Shown here: piece by piece, positions 1 through 11,700 of the stretch
Position numbering within the stretch: the stretch's first letter is position 1
Layout: every line of letters begins with the position of its first letter
Assembly: GCF_026230105.1 (NCBI RefSeq)
Contig: NC_079480.1
Coordinates: 8,846,488 to 8,910,487 of the forward strand
Direction of reading: 5' to 3'
Length of the DNA stretch: 64,000 nt
DNA from: Diorhabda sublineata
Lineage: Eukaryota > Arthropoda > Insecta > Coleoptera > Chrysomelidae
The notes under the pieces: generated by a model
Told to the model about the DNA's origin: nothing
Databases searched by the model: none
The model's input: only the letters and a program-made list of their open reading frames with translations
Made by a program: the position numbers and the translations under genes

Positions 1-418
1 TATGGGCAGCTAAAGAAATACTGGATTCAATCAAGTTTTAGTTCAGGCAAAAACTCTTAAGAACGATTTGGAAAATTTCAAAATATAGAAAAAGATGTAC
101 TTCAAAAACATGCAACGAAATTAGAAATGTCTCTAAAGGATCCCAAGTTAACAGAAAATGATATACCAAAAGTGAAAGAAGCTCATATAGATGGAAAAAT
201 GTTAATTGAAAATATTGAAGCTTTGAAATATATTTATCCTTCAGAATTTTTTAAAATGTTAAAATTTTTTTCGGTTAAGGATGAGCAACGGCATTTCCAT
301 GTTTATTACTTTCCGAATACTCTTAACAATTTTAGTAAGCGTTTCCTCTGGCAAGAGATCATTTTCCAGACTAAAACTAATAAAAAATTACCTCAGATTG
401 GCAATGAATAAGAATAGA
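1..418 (+). pseudogene. hAT-type transposase C-terminal remnant
   Basis: This is the 3' end of a degenerate hAT-superfamily transposase (ZMYM1/TTF-zinc-finger-like group). The frame from 127 carries the 'HIDGKMLIENIEALKYIYP' segment typical of the stretch before the dimerisation domain. After about 300 the conserved part continues in another frame, reading LLTILVSVSSGKRSFSRLKL and then IKNYLRLAMNKNR before a stop. That second segment is the hAT C-terminal dimerisation block (family pattern: SxA/SGERSFSxLKxIKxYLR). A frameshift therefore separates the two halves, and an in-frame stop near 55 breaks the upstream part. The copy is cut by the left window edge. The 94-codon open frame at 127-411 is a by-product of the shift and not a host gene. 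The assignment rests on motif recognition, not a database search. Confidence 0.7.
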
Positions 419-2968
419 TAGAAGAAGAATAGACGTTTAGTCTGGGAAATAATTAATTAAGATTTGCCGTGGTTTTAAATTTTGTTAATTCTTATAAAAC
501 ATTAAATTCATGGGATTCAAAATTTCAAAGCTCAATATTCATTTTGAATATTCAATATTCATATATAAATATACTGTATATGTGAATTTTAATAGGTTTA
601 GCAAGTCATTTTGTATAATATGTTTAATCAAACCAGATTCTTAATACATTTTCATTTGCATTATAATAACTATCATCAGCAGTACCGTCTTCAAGGTAGA
701 ATCTAGTTAAGACTGCCACAAATTTGTTACTTATTAAAGCTCATGTGTTGAAAGTATTCAATGCTTTTCGGACATATGATCCGAGTTTTGGTAGATTGTG
801 AATCTTAACACAGAAAAATATTTTCGAGTTTTGGAACCTCGTGTTCTGTTTTTGGTGTAAATTTCAACTTTTAAGCCTGATTTACAAAAACACGTATTTG
901 TATTACTTTATGCAGTTGTATAATAGATTTTATGGGTTTAATCATTATTGTTTAATAGTTATTAACGATTTATCTACTCACGATTTATCTACTCACGTAT
1001 TTTACAACAAATTAAAATAATAAAAAATAACCATGTACATAATACAAAACTTAAGGTTAAAACAAAGCAGAAATGAACAAAACTGATTAATTTACCTACG
1101 ATATACTAGAGTAGAAAGAATTCTATTATATGACTATGACCCAGTTACTCCTTTCAGTTTCTCGATGACAGCAAACGGGTAACCCGTTCATAGAGTCCGG
1201 AAAACCCTTAAATTAATTTTATTTGTTAATTAGACATATATAGTCAGTGAATTTGTTTTCAAATTTTTTCAACAGGTTCCCTGGCAATTATATAAAAAAT
1301 ATTCTTCTGATTTTCACAATTTTCTTGAACGCAAAAAAGTATATAATTTTTCACAATGAATTGTTAATAGATTTATTACTTATTAAACTTAGTTCAAGTA
1401 AGTTTAAACCTTTTCAACAAATAATTTTTTTAAGCTACTGATTCATAAAAAGATCAGCTTTAGCAGTTTCAATTGAAGTATACAGAGAGTACAATGAGGA
1501 AAAATGATTAGGAAATTAAGTTTTTAAATTGAATTCAAAAACAATTAATGCAATGAAAACATCTCAAACTATGGTCTTTTTCAATGAAAGTAGGCCAGCT
1601 AGAAAGATTACGAAAAATCGTTGATATTAAAATACAGATTTTTTACCATATCACCACAGTCGTATACATGTTCTATATATTTTCCATTTGGTCCCATCCA
1701 GCCTACAGTTTTAGCAAATATCATAAAAATACTTGCCATTCCAATTCAGTTTAAATGTCGTTAAATAGTTCCATTTATTATATGACAGTGATAAAAATAT
1801 TTTATTTTTCTTGTAACCAAACCTTGTTCTGTTGGATGTTATATACAAAATCGCTACATTTTTAAATATAAATATAGTCCAGATTCCATGTATGGGCATT
1901 TTAATATACCAAGTAATCTGCCAAAAATGCATGAATTTGTAAAAGTAAAAAATTGGTCAGTTATTTGATTTTTCAATTTTGGCACAGCTTGATATGACTA
2001 TATTAAGTATTGAAATGTATTTAAGAATAACAAACATTTTCAACATTAATGACCATAGGATATAGAAAATTTGTTAGCAGAGAATAAATATGTCTTCACC
2101 TATGTTGCAATAAAAATAGAACAGTGAAAAATTGTATAATTTGACAATGACAGCAAACAAGTCCTATTCCGTAATTCGCAATTGCCAGCAATTAAAAAGC
2201 GAAAATAAATGCATGAGTCGTACTAGTGACTATTTAGAAGTTTTAGCCAGTACATGCTTTACCTTTTTGCTAACCACTATTTTTTATAAGTTGTTCTGCT
2301 AACAACATTAACGAGAACATAATTAGAACAAAAAAGATAAAACAGCTCTGGCACATCATCATTTCACTGATGATCACAACTTTAATTTTGATTACGTGAA
2401 AATTCTGGATAAAGAACATAAATATGCAAAAAGATCCATCAGCGAAATACATCTCTGCCAATCTCGGTGTTCAAATTAACCATCTATTGAATGTTTGTAA
2501 GTAAACACACACTGACCGAATCAGTACTTAATGGTAATAATTAGAATAATTCCAACAGTTTTTACCGTTCATGCTTTTGTTAATATTGGAAAAGTTTGGA
2601 ACTATCCATTCACTGATAGATGTATCTTAACAGGAAAATTATCTCTTCGTACGGAATATGTTTATATGTATTTTATCTTTTGTCTGACGTCTAATAATAT
2701 AAAAAAGTATGTTAACAGGTTTTTACTTATATATGTATGTTTTGATTTCTTTAAATGACTTTTGTTCTTCTGTTTTATACAACAATGTTCTTGTTTGTTT
2801 ATGTTATATAGTTTGTCTTATATACAGTGTGTCCTATTCATTTATACATACATGTATAAATATTTATATTGTAACAGTATCTTATTATTGTTTTGCTTCC
2901 AATTTCATATTTTTTGGTTTCCTTGTTTATCTTCATCAATGTTTGAGTTATAATGTATCATATATTTT
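419..2968. other. AT-rich intergenic DNA, no gene recognised
   Basis: No exon, RNA gene or intact element is visible. Short open frames here (for example 1247-1441 and 1711-1932) have the Phe/Ile/Lys/Tyr-rich composition expected from random AT-rich DNA. Positions about 745-965 resemble a dispersed repeat also present near 12.35 kb and 45.77 kb. Confidence 0.5.
745..965 (+). repeat. Dispersed repeat R1, copy 1 (diverged)
   Basis: Shared blocks in the same order occur here and at 45765-46135: 'tttcgga' followed by 'atccgag', then 'gtagat', 'atcttaac/atcctaac', 'acagaa/ccagaa', 'tttcga', a 'ggtg(g/t)aaatttc' block and 'gttgtataatagatt' near 915. No coding capacity or terminal repeats were recognised. 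It is probably an old non-autonomous transposon. Confidence 0.45.
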
Positions 2969-3042
2969 TAGCCTTGATAAAGATCAAATAAAAGATCGAA
3001 ACGTTGGCATTTTAAAAAACTCTTGGACAGTTTTATTTTGAG
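2969..3042 (+). mobile_element. Penelope-like terminal fragment
   Basis: The segment starts 'ccttgataaagatc', has a short A-rich loop, then 'gatcgaaacgttggc' and an A/T-rich tail with 'cttggacagttttatttt'. This follows the typical layout of the terminal repeats of Penelope-like retroelements (CTGATGA-like block, short stem GATC/GATC, GAAACGTTGG). No reverse transcriptase remains beside it. The family call is by pattern only. Confidence 0.5.
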
Positions 3043-5656
3043 TCCCCAACTTGCAATACAATTCGAAACAACATTAATTCTAGAAAATTTGTATAATTTG
3101 TGGTATTTATTATTTTCTAAAAATGATAATTTCTTTTCATAATTTTCATAAACTAAGCCATTTTACTGTATAGTGTGTTCATTACAAACTAGTTTAGTAC
3201 TGATTGTTCGTCTTAAACAGGAGCTTGAATAATGGTTTATTATTTGTTAAAAGTTGCAGTATATGTTACACATTTTATTGACACTCTATGAGCTGAAAGA
3301 ATTAGAATATGTTAGAAGCAAATAGTTTCACCGCATCAATTCAAACTGGAGCTAATTTTTATCGTCCTTAGAATATTGTTTGTTATGAAACTGTAATTGA
3401 AAGTTTCTATAATTTTATGTACACTACACAATGTACTTCACCTCTCCGCGGTAGTTGCTGCACATTTCAAAGTTTTGTTTCTTCTACTTTCCTTTGATTT
3501 GGATATCAAATTATTAAATTAAATTGATTAAATTATTGATTTTGAATTGAAAAAAAAAGATATAAAAATCAACTTCTTATTTGAAATGCCTGTAATTTAA
3601 TTGAGACACTAGGTAATTTTATGTGCTTCAAAATAAAATTTGGTTTCTAAATAGGTAAACTAAAATTTTCTTCATATAATAATTTAAAAAAATATATGAT
3701 TATATAATTAAATAGGTATGTATTCTTTAAATTTCTGCAGAAAAATAATCTATAATTTCTCCCTAAATAAATAATTGGAAATTATTGAGAAATCTAAAAA
3801 CAGTCATACAAACTTTAAATTTAATTTAATTCTTAAAGTTTAGAAAGGATTTTTACTACTTTTGATGAACGTACAGGTATTTGCCTTTGATTTCTAAATT
3901 CAACTAAAAATTTAAGGGTGACTTTGGTCGTAGAAATTTTTATTTTAGTTAATCAACAACACCTTCATATATGTAATTTATATGGTTGTAAATATTTTCT
4001 GGAATCAAGCTATTTTCATAAAATTGATTGTCACATTAAAAATGTAGCGATATTGTAATAAAAATAAGTCAAATCACAAAAATCTATATTTTTTTAAAAA
4101 ATAAACTCAACATTTAAGTTTTTGCCATTACATGTCATAACAAAGATAAAAAAGTTGTTTTAAATTTGATTCATTTTTCTGTAAATGGCCTAATAACTAA
4201 TTAAAAATAAAAATAATTTAAAATGAATAAAATATACATGATATACATACAATACAATATATGCAGGCTTATTTTCTAGAATATATATATGCAAAAATAA
4301 CAAAGATACATAGAACAGTCCATATGAAAATACTTTTATAGCCCTGTTTGGGATTAAATTGACAGGCAAATTCCCTATTTTTAAGTATTTTTAGCTCGAG
4401 AACTGTTCTACCACTAATTTTTTAGTAAAACTACATCTTAGATCCACAACCGATTTGAGATGTAGCAAATTTGATTTCTCTAGGCCTATAGGCATTGTAC
4501 AAATATAGCAAGATGTAAATATATAATTTTAGCTTACATTATTTACAAAAAATATACACTATGTACTTGGAATTCTACTATGTAAAAATATTTAGTTTGC
4601 TGCACCCTATAAGTTTATTAAATTTTGTTCGTGATAGTTTTTACTCCTGATTCCAGTCTCTCTATATAGAAACTGGTAAATGTTTCTAGGCCTTTAATTT
4701 ATTACTCATTGCATTTCTGTAGCAAAGCACTTTTGGCACATATGTAGGGCATTAATATATTTTTTTTATTTCAAACATTAATTTAAATTGTTTAATAATG
4801 ACTTCGATAAGAAGAGAAACAAAATTTTCATGAAACTGTCAGATCAATATACTAGATAAATCAATTATCTAAAATCATTAAAATCTCTTTTAACCTGGTA
4901 TTTAAGGTTTTGTTATAGATCCTAATAAACACTTCCAAGTTGATCCATTTTGTACTCAATTATTACAATATTTCTACCTAGAGATGTAAAACTTTAAATA
5001 AATAAAAATAATAAAAGTATAGTTTGTTTAATTTTAAATTAAATATTTACAAATATCCCAATTTTCAACTTTTGAAAAAATTTTAAAATCAAAATATATC
5101 AATTTTTTGTTTACAATTTCAATCAAAAAGTTTGGTGTAGGGGAAAATGAATAATTAGATAAAAATACATTTCTAAATTCAACCTTTAAAACATATGACT
5201 TATTGTCCTATAAACATTTACAAGTTTATATGCAGTAGTACTGGTAAACAATAACTATGATTGGAGCAGAGTGGGTACCCTGAGGGATATGTTAATTCAT
5301 CAAGATCCAGACAATGCTTGATTGACAACCCAATTAACACAATTTTAATCCATCCGTAAAGATGTCCATAACACAATATAAAATGAAACTTTGCTCCATA
5401 TAAAAATAAATAAACTTTTATGTAGTAAAATCGTTGTCTAGAAATTGATGAAGATCAGAGTTTTTTGAAGGACTCACAAACACTATTTATTGTTCACGAA
5501 AATACACACCCTATGTCATCTTTATAAGATAGGAGGGAAGCGATTCTATTGACGAAACAATTGACGAGGTGCATTCTTTGGTATTTTATTTTTTACATGT
5601 TTTTCATTATATACAAAATCCATATCTTCTATGTACAATTTGGGTGTAAATGAATC
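3043..5656. other. AT-rich flank; lilliputian 3' UTR probably at its right end
   Basis: No exon is seen. The segment directly below the lilliputian stop codon (roughly 5270-5656) is slightly richer in G+C than the rest and probably holds the 3' UTR, read on the minus strand. Possible AATAAA-type signals on that strand lie near 5583 and 5485; the true polyadenylation site cannot be fixed from sequence. The remainder is simple AT-rich DNA. Confidence 0.4.
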
Positions 5657-5772
5657 CTAACTCCTATCAGCCTTTAGTCTTCTAATGCCTTCACGTACGT
5701 AGCGCACTAGATCGATGATGGAGCTGTGCATGGTTAGGGGTTTGCATTGTCTATCCAATTCAATAAAAAAAT
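5657..5772 (-). CDS. lilli: lilli last exon: conserved C-terminus and stop
   Basis: After acceptor TTATTACAG the frame reads (D)FFIELDRQCKPLTMHSSI, then IDLVRYVREGIRRLKADRS, then TAG at 5657-5659. The HSSxxDLVRYVRxG signature is the most conserved part of AF4/FMR2 proteins, and this exon anchors the gene call. It is too short to show up as a long open frame. Confidence 0.95.
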
Positions 5773-8700
5773 CTGTAATAAAAAAAAGCGTTACTTATAG
5801 TTCTTGTTTAAAAGTAACTATTGGACATAACCAAAAACTGATATAATGTGTAGTTGTTTTTTGTTTAAAAGTAAAATAGGTGATGTAAATATAAAAGTAT
5901 ATCCTTCTTACCAGTATGTTTTCCCTTAACGACAAGGGAGTCGGCCATATCCCAGAGATCTTGGTATGACAGAAGATATGTAAACTGCTGGTTTTGTTTA
6001 GTGATGGCAGTGTACACAGGAAGGGGGACCCATAATCCGGCATTTTGGGAGTGGGTGTTAACAGGTACATTACCTCTGCTAGCTAATTCTCCACTATTAT
6101 AACCTGATGATTGGCTGCCTACTGAACCCACTGAACCTGCCGGAGATGGAGTGGGTGATAGTGGAGAAGGAGTTCCTTGGCCCTGTTGCTGGTTCTGAGG
6201 ATCTTGGGCTATAAGAGCACCTGGGTTCTAGAATATAAAGATTATTGAAATTCTGTCTTTTACTATTAATGTCGGCAGACAATAAAAACTGTTAATCACG
6301 TCAAACCCTGGTAAAATCATCTATTTTAATCCGATTTTGGAAAGACTACAGTAACTTTTTTTTAAATATTTAATATTTTATCATTTTCAATATTAATTTA
6401 AGAAGTCTAGTTTCAATCTCACTTTGTTCAGTTTATTATTATTTGTAAATGATTTTTTTATATCTTGAATAAAGGAATGTGCAATGGATTAGTAAAATTT
6501 AATCTAAAAAAATATTAATTGAGTAATATCAAACACGTAAAAAACATCACAAAAATAACAAAATTTTTGTGTCAAAGGTGCTAGAGACATTTGCGAATTT
6601 TATTTTACTAGGTAATGTGTTGACCAAACCTTCATTAACTCTAAAGATTCTTCAATATATGTGCAAGTTAAAGATAAAAAAATTATCAAAAAATGTAGAA
6701 CTTGTTCAAGAAAATTATTTTTTATTATTATAACTATATTTATTCTTACAATCTATGGTCTTAAGAAGATAAATAACTCTTCAACCATGTTAGTACTATA
6801 AGTATAACTGATAACTTCTGTATAAAACGTAGAGTTGAAAGAAAAGTAATCTCCATATTGTGTTTATAGGTAGTCAAGTTCAAATGAATTTTATATTATC
6901 TAAACTAAACTTACCTTAGTACAATAATCATTTATGGTCTTTTGATGCTCTTTTGATTCTTTTATTTTCATTTTAAATAATTTATAAAATAGAAGAGCTT
7001 GGCACCGGTAACTGAAATTATCGAAAAAAAAAATTAGTATACAATATGTATTATATAACTAATGAGTAGCTTACCTTAAAACAGCAAGTATATTATGTAC
7101 AGGGGAGGAATTTTGTTGATTTCTGAAGTTAGACCAAATATATCTAGAACAAACATTTTTTAGAGTACCTTACAGTAAATACATAATAATTTTAAATTGA
7201 TTTACAAACATGACCGCATTTTTCCATTGATCAAAATAAAGATCTAATTTATGCCCAGCTATTTTAAACAACAGCTCCACTACATGTTACTTAAGGGTAG
7301 TTTATTCTTCTTCTCATGATGCAATTTTGTCAGTAAGATAACTAACAAGCTACATAACTGCGTCAAGCAGGAACAGAAGACAGACATGTGAACATGATCC
7401 CTATTACCATGCATAAACCAAAATTAACTTACTTTATTAATGATAGAGTATCTTTGTACATAGTGAAGGCAGATTTTTCTGTAACTTTTTCATGTTCCAT
7501 GGCGTTTCCAGTTAATAAGAAAAATAATACAGCTTCAAGGTATAACATACACTGTTTTATTATGTCAGTCTCTTTATCTGCCATATGCTTCAACCTTTTT
7601 GCATCAGTCAGGTACAGGTCTTGACCCCTATGAAAAAATAAAATCAATGACTACACATATCTAAAATTTTTATTTATTATATATATTTTATTAATTTTAT
7701 TTATTTTAATTATTTTATTTCATTTATATATTTTATTTATTCTATTTATTTTATTTATTCTACTTATTTTATTTATGTTATTTATATTGTAACAGTACGT
7801 TACATTATGAAGTAATACAAATCACAAAGTAATCCAAAAGAGATTTATAAATTAGAAGCAAATATTAAAATACTAATTAATAATAATACTAATAGCTTTG
7901 TAAATTGTTAAGCAGATACTGAACTACCTGTTTATTCAAATTCATATAAATTTGAATTTATTATTTTTGATGATTGCAAAATGATTATACCTACATTAAC
8001 AACAAATTGATATACTTACTTATCTCCATATTCCAATTGCTCATCTGTCATCTCAAAGTATGAATGATACTCTCTGATAGGTTGAGATTTACTAGTGGAT
8101 GGGGAAGGATCGCTTTGTGATACAGTGGGTATTCTGTTCGCTTCCCTTTCATGATTGGTTGGAGGAGCATTTTTTTGGTTGAGATTTTCTGTTTGAGATC
8201 TTTGTGTATCATTTTTCCGCCTCTTATGTTTGATGGTTTCTTTAGCTTTTTCTTTTTTATGGTACTCTTTTCTGTTAGAGCTACTATGAGACAAAGTACT
8301 GCTAACTGTTGAATGGGAGGATATAGAGCTGGAGCTATTCCTTCGCTTTCGTTTTTTTGATTTATGCTTATGGTCAGATGCATCATCAATTTGTGTTTGT
8401 GGTTTCTTATTTTCTTTCATTGGTTTACTTGGCAATTTTTCTCTTACTTCTTCAATTTCAGATGGTTTCCCTTCTTTATTCTCCTCTAGTTTGGATTCCA
8501 GCAACCAAGGTTTTGTCGCTTCTAAATGCTTGTGAAGTATGGGAATATGTCTGATATTTAACTTCTGTAATTCAATTTTCACCATGAATTTGCCTTTTTC
8601 ACTATCATTGTCAGTCTTTTCTTTACTTAAAGATTCGGCAACTTCTTTAGGTGATGCTGGACGAATAGAAGGTGTAGGACTTTTTTTGACTATCTCTTTG

Positions 8701-11700
8701 ACCGGAACAGGGGGAGGTGGAAGTACTGTAACAGCTGATTCCGAACTGGCAGAAGCAGCTGTTGGCATTGTTTCATCTTCTACAGATGAACTACTTCGTT
8801 CGTAATCTCCATCGACTATAATTACATTTACACCACCTTTACCTGAAAAAAAGATATAGATAAAAAAGATACACTCATAGTAAATGGAAATACAGTTATC
8901 TGAATCAAGTTTTTCTTGAAAATTGCAAGAATAATTAGCATTGAAATGAACTAATAATGAAATAGTTATCAAATGTTGATCACGTTCATACTTTACATAC
9001 GTTTGAAATTGACTCATAGATAAATTTAAGATAAAGGAAATGAAAGAAGGAAAAAATTAAGTATACTTTCGCAGAAATATAAAAATTTATGCAAATTACA
9101 TGTTTAGGAAAGATGTTCAAATTAGTACAGCTGGAAAAAATTATTGACACCGTAATTGTTTACTTGGAATTTTAGAAAAATAATTTTATTATAACAGTCT
9201 TATCATCTCAAATACTGAATAATCATGGCGTCCCATTATAACCAAAAAATGTGAACACAACATAATAGTAATGTAAAAGGTATTCATTAGTTAATTGGAA
9301 AAAGGCAAACCAAACATGACTTTAGCACCAGTTAGCAAATGGCAAATAAATATAGAAACTTGGAGTGCTTTATTTTGGAAGTCGAAATAGCTATTCTGAA
9401 TTAAGAAATGTAAGTAAAACATCTGTAGATGATATAAATTTCAAGGGAATTAAAATGTACCCAATTTCTACAAAGTTTAGGATGTGAAGGATTTGGTTTT
9501 ATGAATGATGAGCGTTTACATGTAAGAAACTATTAAAATATAATAAATGTCCAAAGATTAATTGATAAATACCTTTGCCGCCTTTACCGCCTTTTCCTCC
9601 ACCTTTACCACCTCCTTTACCACCTTCAGAATCTCTCTTGGGCGTGAATAATTTCCTGAGAGTGTCGCTCTTCTTCTTATCCGCAATTGTTTTGTTTTCA
9701 TCTACTTTAATAGTAGTATCTATTTTAATAGGAGGTTTCTTTGAAATTGAATTACTGTCACTCTCAGAATCACTTATCCTTTTTATAAATTCCTCTGAAG
9801 ATGATCTATCTAATTTTGGCTTCACAGATGATTTCACCTAAAATTTTTATTCAATTTTATGTTTTAATAATAATAAATATTCTTTGTTGAAAAAATTGTT
9901 TCATCTTATATTACAAAACCGAAATTACTTTATCGCCAACCCAATAATATACGAGAGCAGTTTTTTTTCAACCTCCGATCGCTCCGTGCAGACGCTACGC
10001 GGGCAGAAGAAAGCGGGCATGCGCTCTAGACGAATACGAAGCTCTCGCACTGCATACTCCGCTATTGTTGATATTCAGGCGTCGGTCGGCGTTGTGCTAT
10101 AGCCACGTAAACATATTCTCCATTATTGATGCTCTCGCCAAGTGTTAATTGCGAAGTGTGATTCGAGAATGAGTCGTGTGTATGGGGAAAACTTCATGAG
10201 TGAAGGTGTTTTGCGTGAATGGTATCGAAAGTTTAAAGGGCATGATGTGCATGATGAAGAAGACCAAGAACGCAAATCTGTCGTTTCAGATTAACTGGTT
10301 CAACGAGTTGACAAAATGGTTAAAGAAAACCGCATATTAATCATGATTCATCATTACTGCTTTGTCTACGAAATTTCCAGAATTTTCAAAGTCTGTTTCG
10401 TACTCTAACATCATTATTTGAAAGAAACAATGTAAATCTCAGGCCAGTTATGGATATGGGGGATAATAAGAACTGAGAACATATTGTAGTTATACATAAT
10501 TTGAAATGTAATAAACGCCTATTAAAATGATATCTAGGAATATTAAATTATAATATCACCTTAGAGTCATCATCACTACTGGAATCTGTCGAGGGAGCAA
10601 AGGGAACATTTTGTGGTTCGGACAGTCTTTTTGTACTTCGACTTTTTCGTCGTGGAGGAGACGTACTCTTGACGACGGGTTCTAAAGAATTCATTCCATC
10701 TTTGAAATGGTTCTTCAAAATGGCTTTATTTTCTTTTCCCCATTCGTCGTCATCAGAATCTTTTTTCGACCGTTTCCGTTCCTCTTTAAATTTAGGCTTT
10801 TTCAAATTGTCCGATTCATGCCTAATACTGCTAATACTGCTGTTAGATTTACGTCGCTGCGGTGTTGAAGTATCACTATCAGAACTACTGGATGTTGCAA
10901 CTTTTGATTTAGTTCGACGACGTGAAGGCGGAGGGGGTTTCTCGAATTTTGGTCTGTCTTCATCATCGGAAGAACTTGGTGATCTAGGCACATGTTGCTT
11001 TGGAGGTCGGCCCCTTTTAGCTGCTTTTCGAACCTTAAACATTAAAAACCATCAGTAACACACACACCATTTGCCAAGATAGCACATTTTATTACTGATG
11101 TGAGATTTAATTGCAAAAAATACTTCGAAGCTCTTTGAATCAAATTTTTAAACCCATCCTTTTCCCAATACATAATACAATACATAAAGCATTGCAGTGT
11201 AGGAACACCACTTCAAAATAATAGATTTTTACAAATTTATCTTTCACTCGAAAATTTAAATATATAAAAATAATTACCTCTGGGCCTGAAGACCCACTAC
11301 ATGATCTAGCTTTATTCACTTTTGCTGGTCTACCACGTTTTTTAACTTCCTTTCCACGCTTCTTGGTATCCGTTTCTGTGGAAGGCTTATTTTTCCTTGG
11401 CCTACCACGACCAGGTTTAGTCACTTTTTCTGAAGCTACTATAACAGGCACAGGAGATTTTGGTTTAGTCACTACCGGGATAAACGTTTTAGTTGGTTCA
11501 GAATCGGAATCACTATGTGTATCTATCGATTTCGTCCTAGGACTAACCCGACTTACTGGTTTTATCCTTCTTGTCCTGTCGTTGTCTGTGTCACTATCAC
11601 TATCACTAACGGGTGGATTGGTAACTGTATTTATGGTATGTTTTCGCCTTTTTATACTAACACGCGCGCTGTCGTCATCCGAATCGGAGAGACTGGACAG

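Noticed and set aside
2709..3041. 110-codon open frame on the plus strand
   Set aside because: Its composition is Tyr/Cys/Phe/Ile from T-rich DNA and its end runs through the Penelope-like terminus; no gene signal.
9575..9841. Proline/leucine-rich plus-strand frame
   Set aside because: It is the antisense shadow of the lilliputian Gly/Lys exon.
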